Below, in pieces: positions 7,508 to 16,868 of a stretch of 37,715 nt of DNA. The DNA is from Nemertoderma westbladi (taxonomy: Eukaryota > Xenacoelomorpha > Nemertodermatida > Nemertodermatidae), in the NCBI GenBank assembly GCA_032718475.1, contig JAUCBJ010001010.1:1-37715 (forward strand), written 5' to 3'. Positions within the stretch are counted from its first letter, which is position 1; each line of letters starts with the position of its first letter. Made by a program: the position numbers and the translations under genes. The notes under the pieces are model-generated. The model was not told where the DNA came from. It searched no databases and worked only from the letters and a program-made list of their open reading frames with translations.

Positions 7508-9838
7508 ATGAATATTGAAGCCTTAGAAAAAGATGCCATTAATTTTGCCCAGGAAGCTGTAAATAACGACCAAAACAATCGCGTAGAAGATGCAATATTC
7601 TATTATCAGGAGGCCGCTGAGGCCCTTCGTAACGCCTCGGTGGCGGGTTCAAAGTTGGACTGTGTCACCAAAGCCCACGAGTATCTGGATAGGGTTGAGG
7701 TATTGAGAAAAGTAAACAATAAAGACAATCCTACTAATAATAAGGCATTACTTTCCGAGACAGAAAGTAATATTAAGCGCTGTCAGTTTATATTGTCGCA
7801 AGCATTGGACGAGGATGGTTGTGGTAATTATGATGAAGCGAAATCTATGTACATGGAAGCTGCGAGTCTCTGTATGTCTACTAAAAAGCAATGCGGAGAA
7901 ACTCACTCTGATAAACTCGCGAACATGGCGAAACAAGCGATATCTCGAGCGGAGAGTCTCAAAGCTATGGTAGATACGGAGGCGGAAATATCGCGAACTC
8001 TCTCTAGTCTACCGAGTCCATCAGCAGCGCCGTTGCAAACAGCGAGTCGAGGTCAGAAATATTCGGACGAGGAGATAAAGGTGCTGAGAGCGACGTCCTC
8101 GATAAACGGGAGGGAGTACGTCCCCTTCCTATCGGTAGATCTACGGGAGCGGTTCGCGCTGTCGTTGCCATTCTCCGATCCACACGGGAAGCTCCCGTTG
8201 TCCGGCAAACAGAATCGCCATTACAACAAATGGTCGCGTCTACAGGAGCTAAGCGGCGACCCCAAGATCATACAAGCTATCAGCCCCTACACGATCAAAC
8301 AGACACTCATATCGGACTGCAGTTTCGTCGCGAGCCTCGCGATTTCCGCTTCGTACGAACGGAAGTTCAACAAGAAAATTCTCACCACCATAATGTATCC
8401 GCAGGATCGCAAAGGAAACCCGACTTACAACCCCTGCGGGAAATACATGATAAAGTTGCACATTAACGGGATCTGGAGAAAAATAATAATCGATGATTTC
8501 TTGCCAACGGGACAGTCTGGGGAACTTCTCTGCTCGTATTCCTCGAATAAGAACGAGTTCTGGGTCTCTCTTCTGGAGAAGGCCTACCTCAAGGTGATGG
8601 GGGGCTACGACTTCCCGGGTTCCAACTCAAACATCGACCTGCACGCGTTGACTGGTTGGGTCCCAGACAGGGTCTCCTTGAGGGACTCCGACTTCGATAA
8701 ATCCCGAGTCTTTAAACTCATTTACAATCACTTTCACTCGGGTAATCTGTTGATGACGACGGCGACGGGACGAATGGATTCGGTTGAGGCGGAGCGCGCT
8801 GGCCTGGTGGAGACGCACGCCTACGCCTTGCTCGATATCCGAACACTGCGGGACGGGAGGCGGTTGTTTATGCTCAAGAATCCGTGGTCCCACGTCGAGT
8901 GGAAGGGGAACTATTCGGACTTGGATACGGCGCATTGGAGTCCGGCCTTGGAGAAAGAACTCGGCTACGATATAAAGGCGGCGAGGGCCACGGACAACGG
9001 GGTCTTCTGGATCGATTACGATTCGTTGATTCGATTCTTCGAGGTCATCTACCTCAGTTGGAACCCTTCGATGTTCCTACACACCAGGTGTTTCCACGGG
9101 GACTGGGTTCTTGGTCCCAAGAAGGATTCTTTCTCTGTGGGTAACAACCCGCAGTACCATCTAAAGGTGGAGCAATCCGGTTCCATTTGGGTTCTATTGA
9201 CTCGACATATCACTCGCAAGGACGACTTTGCGGAGAACCGAGAGTTTATTACCCTGGTCGTCTATAAAGGAGCCAATAAGGTTTATTACCCTGACGTACC
9301 TTTTATCGACGGGATCCGTATCAACTCCCCGCATTATTTACTCAAAATGAATTTGGATCCCGGCGATTACGTTTTAATCGTCTCGGAATACGAGAAAACT
9401 ACCAATATATTTTACACTCTAAGAGTTTATTCAAAGATCGCCTTCTCTTTAAATAAGATTCCCGATCTTTATAAATACAGTAAGTCTATAAGCTGCGAAT
9501 GGAAAGGCATCACGGCGGGAGGTTGTCCGAACAATCGCTCCACTTACGGCTCCAATCCAATCTACCAGGTGACTGTAGAAACCCCAGTCAAGTCGATTCT
9601 ATTCGAGCTTAAAGCTCCCAAACAGTATTTCGTTGGTGTCGAAGTTGTTTTGGTCAGCGACTCTTCTGTTAAACACACTTCCGGTTCTTATAGACAGGGG
9701 TACGTTGCCATGGAAGTCTCTAACTTGTCCAAGGGCACCTATAATGTAATTCCATCTACATTTCAGCCGAAACAAGAAGGTCCTTTCATTCTTATCATAA
9801 AAACCTTAAGTAAAATAAATATTTCGCGTTTACAGTAA
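7508..9838 (+). CDS. CAPN7: Calpain-7 (PalB-type calpain)
   Basis: Calpain-7 is a papain-like cysteine protease that binds ESCRT-III proteins through MIT domains and acts in endosomal sorting and cytokinesis. The 776-residue product has two tandem N-terminal MIT-type helical repeats (about 1-70 and 85-155, each with an EDAI/DEA...Y.EA core). A calpain protease core follows (about 190-500), with catalytic Cys271 in SDCSFVASLAIS, His437 in THAYALLDIR and Asn458 in KNPWSHVEWKG. Two C2-like (CBSW) domains occupy the C-terminal ~270 residues (REFITLVVYK, DGIRINSPHYL, then AGGCPNN and PKQEGPF). It lacks EF hands, as expected for this class. Human CAPN7 is 813 aa, so this is near full length. I chose 7508 because MNIEALEKDAINFA matches the usual MDATALERDAVQFA-like start; the in-frame ATG at 7451 would add 19 unrelated hydrophobic residues. 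It is a single coding exon with all catalytic residues intact. Confidence 0.97.
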   Translation: MNIEALEKDAINFAQEAVNNDQNNRVEDAIFYYQEAAEALRNASVAGSKLDCVTKAHEYLDRVEVLRKVNNKDNPTNNKALLSETESNIKRCQFILSQALDEDGCGNYDEAKSMYMEAASLCMSTKKQCGETHSDKLANMAKQAISRAESLKAMVDTEAEISRTLSSLPSPSAAPLQTASRGQKYSDEEIKVLRATSSINGREYVPFLSVDLRERFALSLPFSDPHGKLPLSGKQNRHYNKWSRLQELSGDPKIIQAISPYTIKQTLISDCSFVASLAISASYERKFNKKILTTIMYPQDRKGNPTYNPCGKYMIKLHINGIWRKIIIDDFLPTGQSGELLCSYSSNKNEFWVSLLEKAYLKVMGGYDFPGSNSNIDLHALTGWVPDRVSLRDSDFDKSRVFKLIYNHFHSGNLLMTTATGRMDSVEAERAGLVETHAYALLDIRTLRDGRRLFMLKNPWSHVEWKGNYSDLDTAHWSPALEKELGYDIKAARATDNGVFWIDYDSLIRFFEVIYLSWNPSMFLHTRCFHGDWVLGPKKDSFSVGNNPQYHLKVEQSGSIWVLLTRHITRKDDFAENREFITLVVYKGANKVYYPDVPFIDGIRINSPHYLLKMNLDPGDYVLIVSEYEKTTNIFYTLRVYSKIAFSLNKIPDLYKYSKSISCEWKGITAGGCPNNRSTYGSNPIYQVTVETPVKSILFELKAPKQYFVGVEVVLVSDSSVKHTSGSYRQGYVAMEVSNLSKGTYNVIPSTFQPKQEGPFILIIKTLSKINISRLQ

Positions 9839-10082
9839 CATTTTGTAGTGAAAGAAAGTGGAATTGTTGTTTAAATGCCATTGCAGCCATTTACTAGTTT
9901 ATGTATAAGGTGCGTCTTTTACCAATAATGTATTACGTGTAATAAGTAATCATAGTATTTCCCTCCCGCTATATTATAGATGATACTGTGTGCTATATTA
10001 TTTATTTATATGTACTTGGACTTAATTATTTATTTATATGTCAAAAATATTTTTAATAATAATTAATATAAAGGTTGTAATT

Positions 10083-10088
10083 AATAAA
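10083..10088 (+). other. Candidate polyadenylation signal for CAPN7
   Basis: AATAAA lies about 245 nt past the CAPN7 stop codon, in a very AT-rich stretch. Chance occurrence cannot be excluded. Confidence 0.4.
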
Positions 10089-10129
10089 ATAGCATTTATT
10101 TGAAACTCACTAATATTTTTAAAATTGAG

Positions 10130-10285
10130 TTAATTAATCTAACTTTTTTTCACTAATTTCCAGAAAATTAGTTAAAAAAGTATTTCTTTAACTAATTTTT
10201 GTGGAAAAATAGTTTTGTCTTTTTTAAACTAATTTTTTGGAAAATTAGTTAAAAAAAGTATTTTTTTTAACTATATAATTAAAAA
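10130..10285. repeat. Interleaved AAAATTAGTTAAAAA inverted repeats
   Basis: Forward copies of AGAAAATTAGTTAAAAAA and GGAAAATTAGTTAAAAAA alternate with reverse copies (TTTAACTAATTTTTG, TTTAAACTAATTTTTTGG) and a TAGTT-AAAAA spacer. The region could fold into several alternative hairpins. It resembles a small, decayed foldback cluster. Confidence 0.6.
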
Positions 10286-10590
10286 AAAACTTTTTATTGT
10301 AATTCATCATACAGCTCACACATTAAGAAAATGAAACTAAATTGTGTATACCGGGACCGGTACGGAATATCGACAGGTACAGACAGGCTGACAGGGTGTA
10401 GACTGCAATGTGTAAAAAGGAATACCAGTACTTTTAGGCCAGGACCATGCAGCAGAATGGCAGCGAGAAGTACTGGGCCTATTATGGTAGGCTATAGGCC
10501 TTATACAGTAATAGTAATCCTTCTTGACGATCTGGATGTGCTCCACAATTTTAATGAGAAGGCTGACGCTATGTTGTTTCGAAAGATTTG

Positions 10591-10834
10591 GGTCCTACGA
10601 AGTACGAATTACCTAAAATAGGCCTACCCCAGAATACACCAAAATACCTACCCCAAAAGAGTTCAAAAATCCCTTACAGTATTAACCGTAAGCTGGTAAG
10701 GGAACGGCATGACCTACTAAATAAATATACTGTATATCTTGAGTAGGTCATGGGAACGGATCAGGTAACTTTTGTTTAGGTATTTTTGAACTATTTTGGG
10801 TCTTTTGGGGTGTTTTGTGGTAATTCGTAGGACC
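10591..10834. mobile_element. 244-bp foldback element (family C)
   Basis: Outer GGTCCTACGA (10591-10600) pairs with TCGTAGGACC (10825-10834). Inner matches include GAATTACC, ACACCAAAA / TTTTGTGGT-type blocks, CCCCAAAAGA, AGTTCAAAAAT and GGGAACGG. The core is a CATGACCTACT / AGTAGGTCATG stem around a ~25-nt AT-rich loop. The arms are about 105 bp. Size and structure fit a MITE-like foldback. No coding capacity and no clear target duplication are visible. Confidence 0.7.
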
Positions 10835-10907
10835 GCGGCAACTTCTGCCTAAAAAATTTAAGGACGCAGTGATAACGCGGGTGATACTTTTTTCAAATAA
10901 AACAATA

Positions 10908-11155
10908 TATTCGATATAAAAAACGTTACGGAAAACTCTATTCTCCACTCATTTTCTTTAGCAAAATTCAGATATTCTGCCCTCGTGTGTTGAGTTTTCC
11001 ACTCGTTGCCATTTTAACACTCGCTTCGCTCGTGTTAAAAACCTGTCAACTCGTGTAAAACTCAACCACTCGGACAGAATAGTTGCATTTCGCTAAATTG
11101 AAAATGAGTGAAAAAAACGATGTTTTCTTTCCGCTTACTTTTTTTTTATCGAATA
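10908..11155. mobile_element. 248-bp foldback element (family D)
   Basis: Outer TATTCGAT (10908) pairs with ATCGAATA (11148-11155). Inner blocks CACTCATTTTC, TTTAGC-AAAT, ATTCTG, GTTGAGTTTT and TTTTAACACTCGC all have reverse-complement partners. The apex is AACACTCGC-TTC-GCTCGTGTT. Arms of ~120 bp surround an almost absent loop, so it forms a near-continuous palindrome. It is unrelated in sequence to its neighbour at 10591-10834 but almost the same size. Confidence 0.75.
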
Positions 11156-11507
11156 GGCCTAACAGGCCTAGTCCTTTTTAATTACAATGGAAAACTGCAA
11201 ACTGACATATTCTGGATGAGAGTTTAAAGAAAAGAGTTGGACATGGGGAAAGTGACTTTATTGCACTCGTCCTAATCGCCGATTCGGGATTCGATGCAGA
11301 ATACACAAAAATATTTAACCGACCCAGAAGAATAGGCCTACCGTGTCGAAAATGTAAAAGTTAATATTAAAAATAAAGGCTTCGCAGCAAACTTCGCTCA
11401 CGAGAATGCTTCGCCCGCGAGCAATCTTCGCCCTCAAATTGCAAAAATAGCTTATTGTTGATAAATTTGCGATTTCTCAAAAATAATGAGGTCTGTGTTC
11501 TGTTTAT
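11156..11507. other. Spacer, no gene seen
   Basis: AT-rich non-coding DNA. It includes a TTCGC-rich patch at about 11380-11440 in which TTCGCAGC, TTCGCTCACGAG, TTCGCCCGCGAG and TTCGCCC recur, perhaps a decayed short repeat. Confidence 0.4.
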
Positions 11508-11670
11508 GACTGAGTACGCCTAGGCATTTTGAAACTACGCGTAATAATTGGCGTAGTTGCTACTCGTACTGTAGCTGCTGGTTACGATAGGAGTTTAGCA
11601 TATCAGTCCTGCCTGATAGTGATAGTAAGGATTTTTCATTCCAGGTCCGGTACCGGTACGGGCTGACTAC
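11508..11670. mobile_element. Relic of the ACGCGT-palindrome element
   Basis: It shares with 4668-4745 the succession TATTTTGAAACTACGCGTA, then CAGTCCTG, GATTTTTCATT-CAGGTCCGGTA and a nearby GGGTTGA/GGGCTGA. The terminal CTGCAG-GGGTAAATC part is missing, so this is a fragment or a diverged copy. It ends about 20 bp before the first ATG of the zinc-finger gene, so it may form part of that gene's 5' region. Confidence 0.55.
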
Positions 11671-11692
11671 TGAGAGGCCTATTACTGTATTA

Positions 11693-13045
11693 ATGTTTCC
11701 TACTGCTGAAGCGAATCCGACTGAAGTTAGAAGGACAATGGCTCTAAATAGTAAGTCAGCCACCGCCTTGGTTATTACCAAATCCATGTTCGCGAACATC
11801 TGTATGGAAAATGAATCGTTTGTGCAGACGTTTCTCGAAGAATACCTGGACGCGAACTCGAGATTTCTAGATTACTACGTTGTTAAGAAATGTACATCAG
11901 GTCATATTACTGAATGGTTGCAACAATCTCTGTCCTCTGCGTCTAACTGTGAATCCGCCACTTCGGATTTGCCCAACTACCCGACGCCAGCGCCTGTCCC
12001 GGTAACCGAACCGGGTACCGCGAGAGTCGCGAGACCAGTCAGCCGCCGGCACCGACTGAATCCCGTAACCGGAAAGAGTTATAAACCAAAATCTCGATAC
12101 CGGTACTCGAGTCATAGCACGCCAATTACCGGTACCAAACCCTCATACCTTCAGCCAGTGGTGACGTCAGACCTCAACCAAACAGAACTCCAACAACAAC
12201 AAATACCGATGGGGCCCAGACTGAATCCGATAGACATCAGACCAAACCACATTGAACCTGAATCAGGACAAAATACAGCCAGTTCAACTTTATTAACCAA
12301 TAAAAACGTATTCTATACCCCCGCAGTATCCACCACCGACTCAAACCAATACTCTACCCAAACTGTACCGGGACCGGTGCCAGGCTCGTCAGATGCTCCG
12401 AAAATTGTGTTCATCAAGACGGAAGACGAACCGGAATATGAACCCTATTTAGGTGCGGCTGACAGCAGTAATATTAACGAGTTGAACGGCGCTGTAGAGT
12501 GGGGTCTCCCTCCAGACACTAACCCATCAGCTCCCAACACCTCACATTATCTGGGCGACTTCAACTTAAACCTCCCTAACACCGACAACCACCTGTTGCT
12601 ATCCGAATATACGACTGTGTCTGATATCGGCGGCCAATCACATATTTCCACTGATGATTCAGACACGTTCACAACCGATGATGACGTAACAACCGGAAGT
12701 ATGAATCGTTCTTGGAACGGACCCTGTAACTCAGGCATGCAACACCAGGGCGTTGCTGAGAGGAGACATTCGAATGTGAAGCCGTTCTGCTTTGATACTT
12801 GTGGTAAAATGTTCGGATGGAAGAGTCACCTAAATAGTCACCAGCGGATTCACACAGGAGAACAACCGTATGTCTGCGACACTTGTGGAAAAGCGTTCGC
12901 AGGGAAGAGTAACCTACTTAGACATAAACGAACCCACACTGGCGAGCGTCCGTATGAATGCGGCATCTGCCACAGACGATTTACCCAATCTAGCTGCCTA
13001 AATGTAATGCGCCACAAATGTAACCGAAGTAGCGAGACACCCTAG
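11693..13045 (+). CDS. C2H2 zinc-finger protein with a PDE-like N-terminal helical motif
   Basis: A probable DNA-binding protein of 450 residues in one exon. Residues 44-80 (FVQTFLEEYLDANSRF, then YYVVKK and ITEWLQQSL) resemble the short helical motif at the N terminus of PDE5, PDE10 and PDE11, with its V-x-x-(W/Y)L start and final V-x-x-WL. The middle (about 85-360) is low-complexity, rich in Pro, Ser, Thr and Asn, with acidic clusters and no clear fold. Three C2H2 fingers with TGE-P linkers follow from 363. Finger 2 (Cys395, Cys398, His411, His415) is canonical. Finger 1 has its first Cys shifted by one residue (C-x3-C). Finger 3 has Met in place of the first His and ends RHKC. Specific ortholog unknown. 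Met16 (11738) sits in a better ATG context and could be the real start, without affecting the motif. Functional class follows from the fingers; target and role are unknown. Confidence 0.75.
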   Translation: MFPTAEANPTEVRRTMALNSKSATALVITKSMFANICMENESFVQTFLEEYLDANSRFLDYYVVKKCTSGHITEWLQQSLSSASNCESATSDLPNYPTPAPVPVTEPGTARVARPVSRRHRLNPVTGKSYKPKSRYRYSSHSTPITGTKPSYLQPVVTSDLNQTELQQQQIPMGPRLNPIDIRPNHIEPESGQNTASSTLLTNKNVFYTPAVSTTDSNQYSTQTVPGPVPGSSDAPKIVFIKTEDEPEYEPYLGAADSSNINELNGAVEWGLPPDTNPSAPNTSHYLGDFNLNLPNTDNHLLLSEYTTVSDIGGQSHISTDDSDTFTTDDDVTTGSMNRSWNGPCNSGMQHQGVAERRHSNVKPFCFDTCGKMFGWKSHLNSHQRIHTGEQPYVCDTCGKAFAGKSNLLRHKRTHTGERPYECGICHRRFTQSSCLNVMRHKCNRSSETP

Positions 13046-13085
13046 CTATCTTTCTAGACATAAATAAGTCGCTCCAATGTTACGG

Positions 13086-13091
13086 AATAAA
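13086..13091 (+). other. Candidate polyadenylation signal for the zinc-finger gene
   Basis: AATAAA lies 40 nt past the stop codon at 13043-13045. Further copies lie near 13338 and 13367. Confidence 0.4.
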
Positions 13092-13883
13092 CTAAGTTAA
13101 TCTAATTAGTTGGTTGTATATTAAACTGCCCCACTTTGTTATAAAGTTTGTATATCAAAAGGTGTAAGATAATATTACTTTAAAACAAATCAAACGTTGT
13201 ATTTAACAATACTAACAATGGGTAGTGTTGGGATCGACACATGATAAAACAATAACAAACATTGGATGTAATCAATAGGTTTGGTTGGTAGGGCACCAGT
13301 TACATGGCACATTTTTATTACTCAATTGCAATTCTTTAATAAAACATAGAGCGATGTAGTGTTATAAAATAAAGTGAACTGTAGTATTTTACTATATTGC
13401 TTCCATAGTTACTGCGATTCCAATTATTGTACTCTTCAACTCCTAATGCTGCCTTACTCAATGTTAAAATAATTTAGTGTTCTCGAATATTTATTACATA
13501 ACTAGAGAGCCGCTTAACTACCTAAACCAATATTGGATATTGAGTTCTGTTTTGGAGTTCCTCTTGCAGACACTAAAGTTGTAATAACTTTTGAGTGTGA
13601 GCATTGAATTTGATCAAAGTTTATCACTTGCAAACTTTGATGCTCTTTCAACACATGCAATAAAATTTATGAAATTCCACCGAAAATATTTTATTTTACT
13701 TTTTCGCCGGGATATAAAGTAAAATCAATGCAATCTTATGGGTTACTTTTTTCCCTAGGGAAAAAGCAGTCGTTTTTCTCTCGATTTTGGGATATATTCG
13801 AGAGAAAATGTAACAATTTAAGAATAAAATACTTTTATTAACTAATTTTTCAGATTAAACTGTTTGTGTTCGTAAACAGTGTT
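13092..13883. other. Spacer with small palindromes, no gene seen
   Basis: AT-rich DNA. It holds a hairpin built from ATCAAAGTTT and AAACTTTGAT at about 13612-13641, an 18-bp palindrome TTTTTCCCTAGGGAAAAA (13748-13765), and a CTCTCGA/TCGAGAG pair just beyond. No coding frame is recognisable. Confidence 0.45.
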
Positions 13884-14946
13884 GTACTCGGCAGCTCCAA
13901 ACCAAAACCCACTAAGTACATTTGTTGACTTTTCGAGATAATCGCGTTTAAAGTTTTTGGACTTTAAACAGCTGGCATTTGGTTGAAATTTAATTTGATG
14001 AGTTATAATTTTATGTACCTTTATAAATTGTACATAAATATTAGTGCCAAGACATTTTTTTTAATTTATTCCTTACTTTTCATATAAATCGACTTACACG
14101 GTTTTGGTATGGTAGAAAAGAAAACAATTGTGATTTTTGATGCATCAATACCCAGTAACGTCATGATTCCCATTTCAAAACACAGTAACTAATTTGCCCA
14201 CACCAAAACCCAGTAAACTACATTTAACTTTTCCAATCAGTTACCTTTCCCATGCCAAAACCAAGTAACTAACAAGTCCCTTCGCCAAAACCCAGTAACT
14301 CGGACTTCCTTCGCCAGCGGTTAGCGAAAACAAAGAGGCAACATTCTAGAATATAATATTCTAGAACATTTAATTATTTGTCTACGTCTGTTGCGTTGCG
14401 GGAGTTACTGGGTTTTGTTTTGGTTTGGCATAGTATCTGCATTCGGGAAATCCCACGTCAAAACCAAGTATCTCAAACTGCTAGAAATCCAGTAATTCTG
14501 TTTACTGGGTTTTGACGTGGTAAATCTGACATTGACAATATACATACTGGGTTTTGACTTGGACAATTTGTCTTTCGGAAACGATACTCGATTTTGTTCA
14601 GAAAAAACCATGTGAAAACCCAGTAAAGAATTTTGCTCGAAAAGTAAGTGCAGTTATACTGGGTTTTGGCGTAGGATCTTGGGATTTTTGAGCACGTACT
14701 GGGTTTTGATGGAGTAACTTTTTCAAAATAACACCAGAAAGGATACACGAAACCCAGTAACTAGCATTACTGTGTTTCGACGTGGTATTTGCTCTAAATT
14801 AGCTAATTAATTAATTGTTAATACTGCGAAATCGGTTAGTGCTATGGTTTCGAAACTGAGTTAGATGAATTATACGCCCCCAAAAATAGAAAAAAATCTA
14901 TTTCGAAAAAATTGACATACTGGGTTTTGGTTTGGAGGTGCCGTAC
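13884..14946. mobile_element. TIR element packed with AAAACCCAGTA motifs
   Basis: The ends are inverted copies: GTACTCGGCAGCTCCAAACC at 13884 corresponds to the reverse complement of GGTTTGGAGGTGCCGTAC ending at 14946. About 17 copies or near copies of AAAACCCAGTA are scattered inside. They are mainly forward in the left half (from 13905 to 14288) and mainly reversed (TACTGGGTTTTG) in the right half (14404 to 14918), with a few exceptions. Spacing is irregular, about 25-150 bp, so this is not a tandem array. There is no coding capacity. The layout resembles non-autonomous elements whose subterminal repeats bind a transposase, which is inference. Confidence 0.68.
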
Positions 14947-15088
14947 TGTAGTACATAGTAAGTATAGCGTACAATTATAACATTTTTGTGGTGTTTTTAG
15001 GTAATATGAATGGTCTGAACATAATATGAATGTCAGGAACAGAGGCATTCATTGATAAAATAGAATTCCGAAAACTCGAAATAAGTCT

Positions 15089-15107
15089 CCCCCCCCCCCC
15101 CCCCCCC
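15089..15107. repeat. Poly-C tract (19 nt)
   Basis: A run of 19 C between AAGTCT and TCAGTG. No relation to the neighbouring inverted-repeat element is apparent. Confidence 0.9.
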
Positions 15108-15682
15108 TCAGTGAATGGATAGCTTTCGCTCCTGATATCTTTCGCACAACTTTAGGTAGCATCCCATAAGTACGAACTAATATAGTATACGTACAATTTC
15201 AATGCATACACCATGTATGGAATATAGTGTCGTAATTCTGTGACATTCTATTTAATAAATGCACAATATTCTGGAACATTTTCTTTAAGATTGCGACCAT
15301 GTCAGCTTTCTCAATACTGAATTAGCGGACATGTACCACAGTACACTATATCAAAAATGAGTAATCCTTAGGGCTCCGTAAATTTACGACACATATTGTA
15401 TGCCTTCAAATTTTGCCAATATCACCGGCAATACTTGTTTAAATTTATTAAAAACGATTTTCACATATGTATCAGCAGATGGAGGGGGATATATTATTAC
15501 CAAAAAGGCCTAAATAAAGCCAATAGAAGTGGCTAAAGTATTGCTAAAATTTCCAATAACTTGTTGTAACAAAAAAATTAAAAATCCAGCCAGACCAGCA
15601 GTAAGAAATAAGTGTTGTCGGGCCGAACTATCATACTACTATTTCGTAGTATTTGATTGAGATTAAAAAGTGCAGGTGGGGT

Positions 15683-15704
15683 GGGGGGGGGGGGGGGGGG
15701 GGGG
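15683..15704. repeat. Poly-G tract (22 nt)
   Basis: A run of 22 G, preceded by CAGGTGGGGT and followed by CTTGTTTTAAAAAAAA. Its length should be treated as approximate. Confidence 0.9.
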
Positions 15705-16868
15705 CTTGTTTTAAAAAAAACCGATAACTTTTGTATTTACAGATGACTTATGTATCAGCAGCTGGTTAGCTATAGTAAATGTACTGTATATCATAACACC
15801 ATAACAGGTTAGTATCCATAATGTACTGAATGTGAACAGTTACAATGCAGTATAAATAACGGAAGACAGTTCCTATTAGTCCAGCAGATTACATGTGCGC
15901 GACTACATATAACTTTAAAACTATTAAACTAAACTCAACAGATTATAAATAAATATATAAAAAGTCTAAAAAGTTTGTAACATTGTGTTGATTCGGTGTG
16001 TGTTGATGTGACTAACTGTGCAGCGAGCACTAAGTTACCCTGGCAACCATTGCATCAGCTCATATACAATCATCCTCTATTATCGACGCTGCAAATAAAA
16101 CAAAAATAACAAAAAATTAAAATTATTGTAAAAGTCACCGAAATGTGACTGAGAAACTCAACAAATACGTAACATTTTAATATTAAAATAATAACCGTGG
16201 GATTTTAAAATAAAACACCGTATTTTACGCAGACTGTGTGGCTGTGGCGTGGGAATGAATATTCTCGCAGGAATTCAGTACGCTGCATATTTTTTTTTCA
16301 AATATATCGTTTTATCACTTACTAATTTCAAATTTTTATTCTAATCGGACAGAAGGAAAATTAAAAAAACATGGCAACACTTGTGAAATATTTATGTACA
16401 TGTATGCGCATATTAAATAAATACATATGAATGTTGTCACTTACATAATAATTAGAAATAGTACCCGTCACCAGCAACAGTTATAAGCAATTCAGAAAGT
16501 GGCCAAGTTACACCCACTGACCTCTTGGCGAGCTTTGGTGCGGCTGTCAGTATAAAATCATTACATACAAATAAAATAAACCCATTGGTAATATTCCAAA
16601 CTCTAGTTATTTAGTTGCACCGACCCTGGCTGCTGGTTAGTCACTGAGTTGTCGGAATAAAACAAAACTTCGAAAACAATTGAAATCCTCTGAATTAAAA
16701 CATTGCCATCATGCGGTTATTATTTATATAGGTAGGCGGCCCTAGGGTTTATAAACAACAACAACCGTATCATTATTTCTATAAAATGTACACCAAATGC
16801 AATAATTTAAGAAAATAAAAACATTGTCAGCTAAACGTTCTCGTCGGTTCATCGAGGTGACAAGAGGC

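Larger units (their letters stand above)
9839..10590. other. CAPN7 3' flank and AT-rich spacer
   Basis: This AT-rich region holds the presumed CAPN7 3' UTR, a polyadenylation signal and a cluster of interleaved short inverted repeats (10130-10285). No gene is seen. A 96-codon open stretch at 10331-10621 has no recognisable content and overlaps the start of a foldback element. Confidence 0.5.
14947..16868. other. Gene-free spacer with two homopolymer tracts
   Basis: No gene is seen in 1.9 kb. It holds poly-C at 15089-15107, poly-G at 15683-15704, and a direct repeat of ATGTATCAGCAG at about 15468 and 15750. The last ~20 bases before the 36-bp array include GGTTCATCGAGGT, which resembles a decayed repeat unit. 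Confidence 0.5.

Noticed and set aside
10331-10621. 96-codon plus-strand open frame
   Set aside because: No homology or composition typical of the neighbouring genes, and it runs into a foldback arm.
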